Shown piece after piece: positions 1 through 7,930 of a stretch of 64,000 nt of DNA (positions are counted from its first letter, which is position 1; each line of letters begins with the position of its first letter). The position numbers and the translations under genes were made by a program. The stretch spans positions 4,577,501-4,641,500 of the forward strand of contig NZ_CP119127.1 of the NCBI RefSeq assembly GCF_030128825.1, read 5' to 3'. The DNA comes from Sphingobium sp. WTD-1. GTDB taxonomy: Bacteria > Pseudomonadota > Alphaproteobacteria > Sphingomonadales > Sphingomonadaceae. The notes beneath the pieces are model-generated. The model saw nothing but the letters and a program-made list of their open reading frames with translations, was not told where the DNA came from and searched no databases.

Positions 1-249
1 CGCGACACGGCCGCCATTCTCCTGGACCGCACAGATCGCCACGTAGCCGATGAAGTCCGCGAGTTGGTCGAAACGACAGGCGATGCCCGAATCACGGATC
101 TGCACGTCTGGAAGGTCGGCCCCGAAGCCCACTCAGCGATCGTCGGCGTCGCTGCCCATCCGGGTGTAGATGCGACGGAAATCCGGCGGCGCCTAGTGCC
201 CGTTCATGAGCTCCAGCACCTTACCGTCGAAGTCGCGACGGTGGCATAA
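1..249 (+). CDS. Cation diffusion facilitator transporter, C-terminal end (partial)
   Basis: The frame is open from base 1 to a TAA at 247-249, so only the last 82 residues are present. The fragment begins RDTAAILLDRT and contains DARITDLHVWKVGPEAHSAI, the pattern of the cytoplasmic C-terminal domain of DmeF/CzcD-like CDF exporters, where His residues take part in metal sensing and dimerisation. CDF proteins exchange divalent cations for protons across the inner membrane. The membrane part lies outside the window, so the metal cannot be named. It fits the metal-resistance block further along, although that block is on the other strand. Its start and full length cannot be seen. Confidence 0.75.
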   Translation, partial: RDTAAILLDRTDRHVADEVRELVETTGDARITDLHVWKVGPEAHSAIVGVAAHPGVDATEIRRRLVPVHELQHLTVEVATVA

Positions 250-636
250 CCGACAGGAATGCAGTGATTTATCCCACATTTTCTTGAATCGCGAAAATGT
301 GGGATAAATTTTGGAACGCGTGATCCAAGCGATGAGATTTATCGCACGAAAGCCGCCTGCATCTCGCTACCTTCTCATCGAACACAGAGAAAAGCCCGGT
401 TCGCGGGACACATTGATCTCGTCATTCTAAGTTAACCTGAGAAGAGGCGATCGCCCTTGCGACTGAGAATGCGCCGGCCCTTACGGCCTTAACAGCCCAC
501 CTGGGCGCCGCTGTAGCCGAACGCATACGGCTTGCCGATCCTAATGACCAGCTGGCCTTGAAACAGCAACGACGATGCAGCACCAGCTCGTTGCATAAAC
601 TGTTGCTTTTTTATTCAAAACTGCAATAAGTGCACC
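250..636. other. Intergenic region upstream of the HTH-ietA genes
   Basis: This 387-base stretch has no convincing gene. It holds a near-perfect palindrome just after the CDF gene (separate entry), a third half-site of the same sequence at 337-347, and AT-rich sequence shortly before the start codon at 637. Any promoter for the small HTH gene and ietA should lie here. I could not assign -35/-10 boxes with confidence. Confidence 0.5.
267..309. repeat. 17-bp perfect inverted repeat with 9-bp spacer
   Basis: The arms atttatcccacattttc (267-283) and gaaaatgtgggataaat (293-309) are exact reverse complements, separated by ttgaatcgc. A related half, atttatcgcac, follows at 337-347. The hairpin begins 18 bases after the CDF stop codon and could work as a terminator, but only a short T stretch follows it. 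The extra half-site suggests a protein-binding site instead, perhaps for the HTH protein encoded downstream. That role is inference. Confidence 0.6.
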
Positions 637-954
637 ATGCCTCGCCCAGCCCGCAAATCAGACGCCGACCTTGCCGCCCAGGTCGATGCACACCTCAAAA
701 ATCAGGGCATTTCGGCGACAAAACTGGCGAAAAGCTTGAATATTAGCGTTAGCACTTTGACCCGCTCGATGAAGCTCAAAGAATTTTCAAAAGGCCTAAG
801 TGAAAAACTCTCTAAGGAGCTCGATGGAAATTATGAGAACCCTGTCGAATCGTTGCATAAAGCATTGCATATTCTGGCAGAGGTGGATAGAATTCGAAGC
901 GAAGTAGAAATGACTGTCCGTAGAGCATTGAACCGCCTAGAGGCCGCGCGGTAG
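637..954 (+). CDS. Small helix-turn-helix protein upstream of ietA
   Basis: A 105-residue basic protein. Residues about 24-46 (GISATKLAKSLNISVSTLTRS) have the spacing of a helix-turn-helix, followed by a charged helical tail with EVDRIRSEVEMTVRRAL, likely to pack as a dimer. The gene ends 10 bases before the AAA+ ATPase start, so the two are probably co-transcribed. A DNA-binding regulator of the defence operon is the simplest reading; an accessory subunit of the system is also possible. I recognise no named family. Its AT content is higher than that of the core genes in the window, in keeping with transfer. Confidence 0.65.
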   Translation: MPRPARKSDADLAAQVDAHLKNQGISATKLAKSLNISVSTLTRSMKLKEFSKGLSEKLSKELDGNYENPVESLHKALHILAEVDRIRSEVEMTVRRALNRLEAAR

Positions 955-964
955 GAGTCTGAAG

Positions 965-1705
965 ATGGCGAGCAGCAAGCAACTCATCGGAATGATCCGC
1001 AGTCACGCCGCAGGGGACGATTCTCGTTTCTTGGCCATCGCGGAACACATCGCACTTGACGCTGAGAAAGCTGGCCGAACACGAATGGCCGGCGAACTTC
1101 TCGGTCTGATCAAGAACTTGCGCGCCGAAACCGAGACGCGTCGACCAGCGACCCGACCCACACCCATTTCGGCACCGCGCGGTGAACTCGCCGGACTGAT
1201 GCGGGCCGCCTATCCCGAGGCGCGCCTTTCGGATCTAATCTTGCCCGAGTCGCTTGATGCACGCATCCGCAGTATCGTTCGGGAACACAACGCCCGTGAG
1301 ACCTTGGCAGAGCACGGCCTCACTCCGCGCCGAAAAATCCTACTTTCCGGCCCCCCGGGGACGGGCAAGACCACGACTGCTGCTGTACTGGCTGGCGAAC
1401 TCGGGCTTCCGTTGTTCACCATTATGCTAGACGGCGTGATCACCAAGTACATGGGTGAAACCGCAGCCAAGCTGCGCCTTATCTTCGACGCCGTCCAATC
1501 GGTGCGGGGCGTATACCTTTTCGATGAGGTCGACGCTTTGGCGACCAGCCGAGGCGCTGACAACGACATCGGCGAAGCTCGGCGGATGCTGAACTCCTTG
1601 CTGCAGTTTCTCGACGAGGACTCCTCCGGAAGCATTCTGATTGCAGCGACCAACCATCCCGGCCTGCTCGATTCAGCAATATTCCGCCGTTTTGATGCCG
1701 CCCTA
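965..1705 (+). pseudogene. ietA: AAA+ ATPase of an IetAS-type anti-phage system, N-terminal part, split by IS5
   Basis: This part encodes about 247 residues: a helical N-terminal domain (1-70), then an AAA+ core with Walker A GPPGTGKT (129-136), Walker B VYLFDEVD (183-190), sensor-1 ATN (228-230) and an arginine-finger-like RRFD (241-244). An IS5-family element enters after codon GCC-CTA. Removing the element and one TA joins this part in frame to 2557-2808 and gives one 330-residue protein, so the element is the only visible lesion. The neighbouring subtilisin-like gene supports the known ATPase plus S8 protease pairing of IetAS. A shortened product could run into the element and stop at 1870, but it would lack the small lid domain. 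Confidence 0.75.
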
Positions 1706-2556
1706 GGCGGCGTTGACAAAAGGGATTCCCAATCGGTGCGTGTTCTGATTCAAGGCTGCTCTTTGGGGAGCGGTCATGGATCGAGGGGATTTGTCGGACG
1801 CGGAGTGGGAGTTGATCGGGCCGCTACTCCCGTCCGAGCGTGGGAGGCATGCCCGACCGGCCGGCGATAACCGGCGCTTTCTCAATGGCATGCTGCATGT
1901 GCTGCGGGTCGGTTGCCCGTGGCGCGACATGCACGAGCGCTATGGCAAGTGGAACTCGGTCTATGTCCGGTTCCGGCGCTGGGCGGAGCAAGGCGTCTGG
2001 GACGCCATGCTGCAAACGTTGGTCGATCTGGGCCTCACCGACGACTGGCAGCACATGATCGACAGCACCACGGTTCGCGGCCACGTCTCGGCAGCGGGCG
2101 GAAAAGGGGGGCTTGTGCGCAGGCTTTTGGTCGATCACGCGGCGGCTTTACGAGCAAGATCCACGCCCGCTGTGACAATCAGGGCCTCCCTGTCGGCTTC
2201 ATCCTTACCGGCGGCGAGGCATCGGACTATACGGCGGCCGACGATCTGATGAACCTGCCGCTGCCCAAGCCCAGGGCGCTGCTCGCCGACAAAGGCTATG
2301 ATGGCGACAGGTTCCGGGAGAACCTGCTCATGCGAGGCATCCTGCCCGTCATCCCGCCGCGCTCCAACCGCAAGGTGCCGGCCCATCCCGACTACCGGCG
2401 CTACAAGGATCGCAATCGTGTCGAGCGCATGTTCGCCAAACTCAAGCAGCAGCGCCGCATCGCCACCCGCTACGACAAGACCGTCCTGTCGTTCGAGAGC
2501 TTCATCAACCTCGCTGCCGCGCGACTATGGCTGAAAGCTTTTGTCAACACCGCCTA
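1704..2556 (+). mobile_element. IS5-family (IS427-like) element, copy 1
   Basis: The element spans 1706-2554 (849 bp), with TA on both sides (1704-1705 and 2555-2556). Its ends, ggcggcgttgacaaaag on the left and cttttgtcaacaccgcc on the right, are inverted repeats with one mismatch. It encodes a two-frame DDE transposase. It appears identical to the copy at 7079-7927 and has the same orientation. It interrupts ietA, whose frame is restored by its precise removal. Confidence 0.9.
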
Positions 2557-2557
2557 G
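1776..2557 (+). CDS. IS5-family transposase, two overlapping frames (copy 1)
   Basis: The first frame starts at ATG 1776 after a ggggag ribosome site and reads to 2249. It carries the N-terminal domain and the first catalytic Asp in MIDSTTVRGH. The second frame continues to 2557 with the remaining DDE fold: SRGGFTSKIHARCDNQG, LLADKGYDGDR (second Asp) and RYKDRNRVERMFAKLKQ (Glu). The frames overlap at an A4G6 run (2102-2111), where a -1 shift joins GKGG to the second frame. Programmed shifting at such runs is known for IS427-group elements. The stop codon TAG uses the duplicated TA plus the next host G, so the element itself has no stop. Confidence 0.85.
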
Positions 2558-2808
2558 TCTACCAGCATCCGACGTCCGATGAGATCGAACGCGTCCTATG
2601 TTCTAATCTCCTGCAGTTCGACTTAGGCAACATCAACTGGCATGAGTTAACGTCCGTTGCGCTGGGCCTCAGCCAAGCGGACCTTGCAGCTGCCGCGAAA
2701 GATGCAGCCCGCCATGCTGTACTCGACAATGACGGTGTCATCGAAACGGCAAATCTCTCGAGGTCGATAAGCGATCGAGCACAACTTCATTCGAACTCAA
2801 GCACTTGA
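2555..2808 (+). pseudogene. ietA: AAA+ ATPase (IetA), C-terminal part after the IS5 element
   Basis: About 83 codons continue the ATPase after the element. The text begins VYQHPTSDEIERVLCSN and includes LGLSQADLAAAAKDAARHAV, the helical lid pattern typical of the end of AAA+ modules. The frame matches 965-1705 once the element and one TA are removed. There is no start or ribosome site of its own, so it is not expected to be made. The ORF that covers it begins inside the element at 2527 in a different frame from the transposase. Confidence 0.75.
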
Positions 2809-2867
2809 AGCATTGAGCGCGTTGACCTTCGATCCAATGTGAGTAATCACATCGGAAAGGGGGCCAA

Positions 2868-3170
2868 ATGGCACGTTACGATCATATTCGTCTTCGCAAC
2901 CTGGGCGTTGCATCTGCAGAGTTCGCATCTCCCGACGTCGGACGTAAATCACGCCCGACGTTTGTCGAGCGCCGGCGTGAGCACGGTCAACGGTTGGCAC
3001 GGGATCTCGACCAGCTCCGCGCCATGTTCGCCAGTTCAATGGAGCGCCAAGCACTTTATGGCATTCCGGAGAAAAAGCGTGGCAGTGCGATATCGATAAC
3101 GTCCAGACCAGGGCAGCTCCTTGATGTCGGCACCCTTAAACTCGAAACCCGTGATTACTCTGTCCTCGGC
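2868..3170 (+). pseudogene. ietS: Subtilisin-like (S8) serine protease, N-terminal fragment, IetS-like
   Basis: It begins MARYDHIRLRNLGVAS after an aaaggggg ribosome site, 59 bases behind ietA. About 101 codons remain before IS21 sequence begins at 3171. The fragment includes EHGQRLARDLDQLRAMFA and GSAISITSRPGQLLDVGTL, which resemble the N-terminal domain of the large S8 proteases that partner AAA+ ATPases in IetAS. The whole catalytic domain with its Asp/His/Ser triad is missing, and no continuation is found beyond IS21. The family call rests on this N-terminal pattern and on the ATPase neighbour; no catalytic residue can be seen. Confidence 0.65.
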
Positions 3171-3280
3171 TGTTGATTGCCACTGAGATGTGACCCGGGG
3201 GCGCTATAAGTTTCCACTGAGAATTGACCCATGTTTCCCTCCCCTCCGGCTGTCAGTCGGAGGGTCTCGGAGTGATCGAC

Positions 3281-4170
3281 ATGGACTTACTCAGTGTGAT
3301 CCGCCGATGGCATTTCCGGCAGGAGATTTCCATTCGGGAGATCAAGCGACGGACCGGCCTATCGCGCAACACCATTCGCAAATACCTGCGTTCCGATGCG
3401 GTGGAGCCCAGTTTCAGGGTTCCGGTGCGCCCCAGCAAACTCGATCCCTTCGCGGACAAGCTGTCGGCTTGGCTGCGGGTGGAATCCAAGAAATCCCGCA
3501 AGCAGAAGCGGACCGCCAAGCAACTCTACGTGGATCTGGTGGAGCTGGGTTACGATGGCTCCTATAACCGGGTGGCCGCCTTTGCCCGCCGATGGCGGAC
3601 CGAGCTTCAGTATGAACAGCAGACCAGCGGACGCGGGACGTTCGTTCCTTTGGCTTTCCAGCCTGGCGAGGCCTTCCAGTTCGACTGGAGCGAGGATTAT
3701 GCCGTGCTGGACGGCAAAGTGACGAAACTGCAGGTCGCTCATACCAAACTCGCGCATAGTCGCGCCTTCATCGTGCGAGCCTATCTGCTTCAAACCCATG
3801 AGATGCTGTTCGACGCGCTGACGCAGGCATTCCGGGTGCTGGGTGGTGTGCCGCAGCGCGGCATCTTCGACAACATGAGGACCGCTGTCGACAAGATCGG
3901 GACGGGGAAGGCGCGGCAGGTCAATGCCAGGTTCGCTGCAATGGCCAGCCATTATCTTTTCGAGACGGATTTCTGCAATCCGGCTTCTGGCTGGGAGAAG
4001 GGGCAGGTCGAGAAGAATGTCCAGGATGCCCGGCGCCGGTTGTGGCAACCGATGCCCAGTTTCCCTGGTCTGGCTGAACTGAACGCTTGGCTGGAAGCTC
4101 AATGCATCGCCCAATGGAGCGAGATCCAGCATGGCGCCATGCCCGGCACTGTGGCCGATGTGCATGCCCA
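3281..4170 (+). pseudogene. istA: IS21 transposase IstA, N-terminal part, interrupted
   Basis: I chose ATG 3281 (MDLLSVIRRWHFRQEISIRE), which follows a cggag ribosome site; an upstream TTG at 3224 is in frame but less likely. The fragment has an HTH (SIREIKRRTGLSRNTIRKYL) and the integrase-like catalytic core, with Asp in FQFDWSED, Asp in GIFDNMRTAV and Glu in WEKGQVEKNV. An IS256-family element enters at 4171. Deleting 1322 bp plus one 8-bp repeat puts this part in the same frame as 5501-6131, so istA was intact before that insertion. IstA is the strand-transfer enzyme, with IstB as its ATPase partner. Confidence 0.85.
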
Positions 4171-5492
4171 GGGACTGTCAGGATTTCCGTGTGCGGCCGG
4201 GCGGTTGATCATCAGGCCGCCATGGCTCTGATGAAACGTTCGCCGAAGATCACGGCAAATTGCGCCTTCGCCATGGTCCACTCACGTGGTGGCATCTTCC
4301 ACTCTTTCTCCGACCGATTCAAGATCAGGTAGAGCAGCTTGGTGGCGGCCTCGTCGCTGGGGAAGTGTCCCCTGGCCCTGACAGCCCGCCTGAGCTTCGA
4401 GTTCAAAGCTTCGATGGCGTTCGTAGTGTAGATGATCCGGCGGACCTCGTCGGGGAACGCAAAAAACGGGATCACCTCGCCCCAGGCGCGCCGCCAGCTC
4501 TGGCCGATGGCGGGATAGCGCTGCCCCCAAGGGCCAGCCTCAAATGCTGTCAGCGCCTTTTCGGCGGCATCTGCGTCGGTGGCACGGTAAATCTCCTTGA
4601 GCGCGCTGGCGAGGTTCTTTCGGTCCTTCCAGGAGACGAAGTCCATCGAGTTGCGCAGCAGGTGAACGATGCAGGTCTGGACGATCGCATCGGGGAACAC
4701 TGCGGTGATCGCATCGGGAAAGCCCTTCAGGCCGTCAACGACGGCCAGCAGGATGTCTTCAACGCCACGGTTGCGAAGCTCGTTCATCACCCGAAGCCAG
4801 AACTTGGCACCCTCATTCTGCTCGAGCCACAAGCCGAGCACCTCCTTTGCGCCGTCGGCGCGGACGCCCAGCGCAATGTGGATCGCCTTGTTGCGCACCA
4901 TGCCCTCGTCGCGGATCTTGACCCGGATCGCGTCGAAGAAGACCAGCGGGTAAACCGGATCGAGCGGCCGCTGCTGCCAAGTGGCGACCTCATCGAGCAC
5001 GGCGTCGGTCACCGTGCTAATCAAATCGGGTGAGACGTCGATGCCGTATAGATCGTGCAGGTGCCTGGTGATCTCGCGGGTGCTCATGCCGCGCGCGTAC
5101 ATCGACACGATCTTGTCGTCGAAGCCGGGAAAGCGGCGTTGATACTTGGCGATCAACTGCGGGTCGAAGCTCGACTGGCGATCGCGCGGCACGTCGATCG
5201 CCAACTTGCCGGTGTCGGTCATTACCGTCTTCCGACCGTAGCCGTTGCGCATGTTGCCGGCGCCGTCTTCGCCAGCGAGGTGGTGATCCATCTCCGCATT
5301 CAGGGCACGCTCTGTCAGCGCCTTCTTCAGCGAATCGAGCAGACCGCCCTGCTCGAAGGCGGCACTGGCAGCGCCGCCCGCCAAAAGCTGATCGAGAAGC
5401 TCATTCGGTATGGCAGGTTCTTTGCGTCGTGACATAGTGGGACTCCTTGTTGCCCATTATGCCCGGCCGCACACGGAAATCCTGACAGTCCC
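4171..5492 (-). mobile_element. IS256-family element inserted in istA
   Basis: The element is 1322 bp with perfect 32-bp inverted repeats at 4171-4202 and 5461-5492 (beginning gggactgtcaggatttccgt). It is flanked by the 8-bp direct repeat catgccca at 4163-4170 and 5493-5500, the expected duplication size for IS256. The perfect repeats and the intact transposase gene point to a recent insertion, later than the IS21 element it interrupts. Confidence 0.93.
4212..5435 (-). CDS. IS256-family transposase
   Basis: A full-length 407-residue Mutator-type transposase. The N-terminal region includes NGYGRKTVMTDTGKLAIDVP. The catalytic residues appear in order: Asp in VFFDAIRVKIRD, Asp in LAVVDGLKGFPDAI, and Glu in TTNAIEALNSKLRR. 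The C-His motif CIVHLLRNSMDF is also present. The ORF fills the element between its inverted repeats and shows no frameshift, so it should be active. It catalyses cut-and-circle transposition of its own element. Confidence 0.95.
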   Translation of the reverse strand: MSRRKEPAIPNELLDQLLAGGAASAAFEQGGLLDSLKKALTERALNAEMDHHLAGEDGAGNMRNGYGRKTVMTDTGKLAIDVPRDRQSSFDPQLIAKYQRRFPGFDDKIVSMYARGMSTREITRHLHDLYGIDVSPDLISTVTDAVLDEVATWQQRPLDPVYPLVFFDAIRVKIRDEGMVRNKAIHIALGVRADGAKEVLGLWLEQNEGAKFWLRVMNELRNRGVEDILLAVVDGLKGFPDAITAVFPDAIVQTCIVHLLRNSMDFVSWKDRKNLASALKEIYRATDADAAEKALTAFEAGPWGQRYPAIGQSWRRAWGEVIPFFAFPDEVRRIIYTTNAIEALNSKLRRAVRARGHFPSDEAATKLLYLILNRSEKEWKMPPREWTMAKAQFAVIFGERFIRAMAA

Positions 5493-5500
5493 CATGCCCA

Positions 5501-6131
5501 GGAAGCGTCCTGCCTGATGCCGCTGGGCCGGCCCTTCGATGGCTTTGTCGAGCAGATCAAGCGCGTATCGCCAACCTGCCTTATCGCCTTCGACCGCAAC
5601 CGCTATTCGGTGCCTGCTTCGTTCGCGAACCGTCCGGTCAGCCTGAGGATTTACCCGGATCGTCTTGTCATAGCGGCCGAAGGCCAGATCGTGTGCGAAC
5701 ATGCCCGCCTTATCGATCGTTCTCATAACAAGCCGGGACGCACAATCTATGACTGGCGGCATTATCTGGCGGTGATCCAGCGCAAGCCCGGCGCCCTGCG
5801 CAATGGTGCACCCTTTCTCGAGATGCCCGAGGCCTTTCGGGAGTTACAGGGCCATCTGCTCAAGCGCCCAGGCGGCGACCGAGAGATGGTCGAGATCCTG
5901 TCCCTGGTTCTTCATCACGACGAGCAGGCTGTCCTGAGGACGGTTGAGTTAGCCCTGGAAGCTGGTGTCGCCACCAAGACCCACGTTCTCAACGTGTTGC
6001 ATCGACTGATCGATGGCAAGGCGCCTCCAGCAGCGCCGATCGATGCGCCTCAGGCACTGCGTCTGACGCAGGAGCCCGAGGCCAATGTCGTTCGCTATGA
6101 CAGGCTGAGGGAGATCCGCCATGCGTCATGA
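5501..6131 (+). pseudogene. istA: IS21 transposase IstA, C-terminal part
   Basis: About 209 codons continue IstA after the IS256 element. It includes KRVSPTCLIAFDRNRYSVPA and the beta-barrel-like region LRIYPDRLVIAAEGQIVCEH, typical of the IstA C-terminal half. The tail KAPPAAPIDAPQALRLTQEP leads to a TGA at 6129-6131 that overlaps the istB start. It has no start codon of its own near the junction and is probably not translated as a separate protein. Confidence 0.8.
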
Positions 6132-6900
6132 CCCCGCCAGCGCTGCGGTCATCGTCATGCTGCGCAGCCTCAAGATGTTCGGCATGGCTCAGGCCGCCGA
6201 CGAACTGATCCAGCAGGGCGCGCCTGCCTTCGATGCTGCCTTGCCGATGTTGGCTGGGCTCCTGAAAGCAGAAATGGCCGAGCGGGAGGTCAGGTCCATC
6301 GCCTATCAGATCAAGGCGGCCCGCTTCCCGGCCTACAAGGATCTGGCTGGTTTTGATTTTGCCGCCAGCGAGATCAATGAAGCGCTAGTGCGTCAGCTTC
6401 ACCAGGGCGACTTCATGGAAAACGCCGACAACGTCGTGCTGATCGGCGGGCCCGGAACCGGCAAAAGCCATATCGCAACGGCGCTGGGCGTCCAGGCTGT
6501 CGAACATCACCGCAAGAAGGCCCGCTTCTTCTCCACGGTCGATCTCGTCAACGCGCTTGAGCAGGAAAAGACCTTGAACCGGTCCGGCCAACTGGCAGAA
6601 CGCCTGCTACGCCTCGACCTGCTCATCCTCGATGAGCTGGGCTACCTGCCCTTCAGCCCATCAGGCGGCGCCATGCTCTTCCATCTGCTCAGCAAGCTGT
6701 ACGAGCGCACCAGCGTCGTCATCACCACCAACCTAAGCTTCAGCGAATGGTCCGGCGTGTTCGGCGATGCCAAGATGACAACCGCGCTGCTCGATCGGCT
6801 TACCCACCACTGCCACATCCTGGAGACCGGAAACGATAGCTTCCGCTTCCGCGCCAGCACCGCTGCGCCCAAAACCAGAAAGGAGAAGCCAACATCTTGA
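6121..6900 (+). CDS. istB: IS21 helper ATPase IstB
   Basis: A 259-residue AAA+ ATPase of the DnaA/DnaC clade. Walker A is GGPGTGKS (109-116), and [17 protein letters not shown] holds Walker [13 protein letters not shown] is the sensor-1 region and [12 protein letters not shown] the arginine-finger region. The start ATG overlaps the istA stop by 11 bases, the usual translational coupling in IS21. IstB loads on target DNA and activates IstA. It looks intact, but its partner is broken here. Confidence 0.93.
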   Translation: MRHDPASAAVIVMLRSLKMFGMAQAADELIQQGAPAFDAALPMLAGLLKAEMAEREVRSIAYQIKAARFPAYKDLAGFDFAASEINEALVRQLHQGDFMENADNVVLIGGPGTGKSHIATALGVQAVEHHRKKARFFSTVDLVNALEQEKTLNRSGQLAERLLRLDLLILDELGYLPFSPSGGAMLFHLLSKLYERTSVVITTNLSFSEWSGVFGDAKMTTALLDRLTHHCHILETGNDSFRFRASTAAPKTRKEKPTS

Positions 6901-6989
6901 ACCTGCCGGTCATCGGCAGCACATAACCCGTACCCACCCGGGTCATTTCTCAATGGAAACCCCGGGTCACATCTCAGTAGCAATCAACA

Positions 6990-7078
6990 CCCTGGGATCA
7001 TGGAAATGCCACCAATCACCTCTCCCGGTCGAATCCCATCTCCAAGATCAATGTCGTGTGATTCGCTTGAGATGATTA
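6990..7078 (-). pseudogene. LCAT-like lipase/acyltransferase fragment, second segment
   Basis: Read on the minus strand these 89 bases encode IISSESHDIDLGDGIRPGEV followed by IGGISMIPG. The DLGDG...IPG pattern matches the region after the first strand of bacterial lecithin:cholesterol acyltransferase-like alpha/beta hydrolases. It joins 7930-8068 in frame when the IS5 copy and one TA are removed. At 6990 it meets the right end of IS21, and no continuation is found on the other side, so the catalytic Ser, Asp and His are lost. The call rests on motif recognition only. Confidence 0.55.
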
Positions 7079-7929
7079 GGCGGCGTTGACAAAAGGGATT
7101 CCCAATCGGTGCGTGTTCTGATTCAAGGCTGCTCTTTGGGGAGCGGTCATGGATCGAGGGGATTTGTCGGACGCGGAGTGGGAGTTGATCGGGCCGCTAC
7201 TCCCGTCCGAGCGTGGGAGGCATGCCCGACCGGCCGGCGATAACCGGCGCTTTCTCAATGGCATGCTGCATGTGCTGCGGGTCGGTTGCCCGTGGCGCGA
7301 CATGCACGAGCGCTATGGCAAGTGGAACTCGGTCTATGTCCGGTTCCGGCGCTGGGCGGAGCAAGGCGTCTGGGACGCCATGCTGCAAACGTTGGTCGAT
7401 CTGGGCCTCACCGACGACTGGCAGCACATGATCGACAGCACCACGGTTCGCGGCCACGTCTCGGCAGCGGGCGGAAAAGGGGGGCTTGTGCGCAGGCTTT
7501 TGGTCGATCACGCGGCGGCTTTACGAGCAAGATCCACGCCCGCTGTGACAATCAGGGCCTCCCTGTCGGCTTCATCCTTACCGGCGGCGAGGCATCGGAC
7601 TATACGGCGGCCGACGATCTGATGAACCTGCCGCTGCCCAAGCCCAGGGCGCTGCTCGCCGACAAAGGCTATGATGGCGACAGGTTCCGGGAGAACCTGC
7701 TCATGCGAGGCATCCTGCCCGTCATCCCGCCGCGCTCCAACCGCAAGGTGCCGGCCCATCCCGACTACCGGCGCTACAAGGATCGCAATCGTGTCGAGCG
7801 CATGTTCGCCAAACTCAAGCAGCAGCGCCGCATCGCCACCCGCTACGACAAGACCGTCCTGTCGTTCGAGAGCTTCATCAACCTCGCTGCCGCGCGACTA
7901 TGGCTGAAAGCTTTTGTCAACACCGCCTA
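7077..7929 (+). mobile_element. IS5-family (IS427-like) element, copy 2
   Basis: An 849-bp element at 7079-7927, apparently identical to copy 1 and in the same orientation, offset by exactly 5373 bases. It is flanked by TA at 7077-7078 and 7928-7929. The pre-insertion target reads gatTAGatc. It interrupts the minus-strand LCAT-like gene fragment. Identical sequence suggests both insertions are recent. The two direct copies could recombine and delete the DNA between them. Confidence 0.9.
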
Positions 7930-7930
7930 G
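7149..7930 (+). CDS. IS5-family transposase, two overlapping frames (copy 2)
   Basis: This has the same organisation as the copy at 1776-2557. Frame one runs from ATG 7149 to 7622 and frame two ends at 7930, with the A4G6 slip site at 7475-7484. The DDE residues lie in MIDSTTVRGH, LLADKGYDGDR and NRVERMFAKLKQ. Its TAG stop is again completed by the duplicated TA and a host G. No difference from copy 1 was found in the predicted proteins, so both should be equally active. Confidence 0.85.

Larger units (their letters stand above)
3171..6989 (+). mobile_element. IS21-family element, interrupted by an IS256-family element
   Basis: The ends at 3171-3200 and 6960-6989 are 30-bp inverted repeats with one mismatch (left begins tgttgattgccactgagatg). 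Inner repeats tttccactgagaattgaccc (3211-3230) and gggtcatttctcaatggaaa (6940-6959) give the multiple-terminal-repeat layout of IS21. It carries istA and istB. No target duplication is seen: the left flank reads tcctcggc and the right flank ccctggga. Without the IS256 insert it would be about 2.5 kb, the normal size for the family. Confidence 0.9.

Noticed and set aside
3190..3567. A separate plus-strand gene overlapping the istA start
   Set aside because: It is another frame of istA. The istA frame has the HTH and catalytic residues; this one has none.
3163..6997. A target duplication for the IS21 element
   Set aside because: The bases next to the two ends (tcctcggc and ccctggga) show no 4-8-base direct repeat, even allowing a one-base shift of the ends.
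1704..7929. The two IS5 copies as the ends of a composite transposon
   Set aside because: Each copy interrupts a different reading frame, and each frame is restored by removing that single copy. Two separate insertions explain this; movement as one unit does not.
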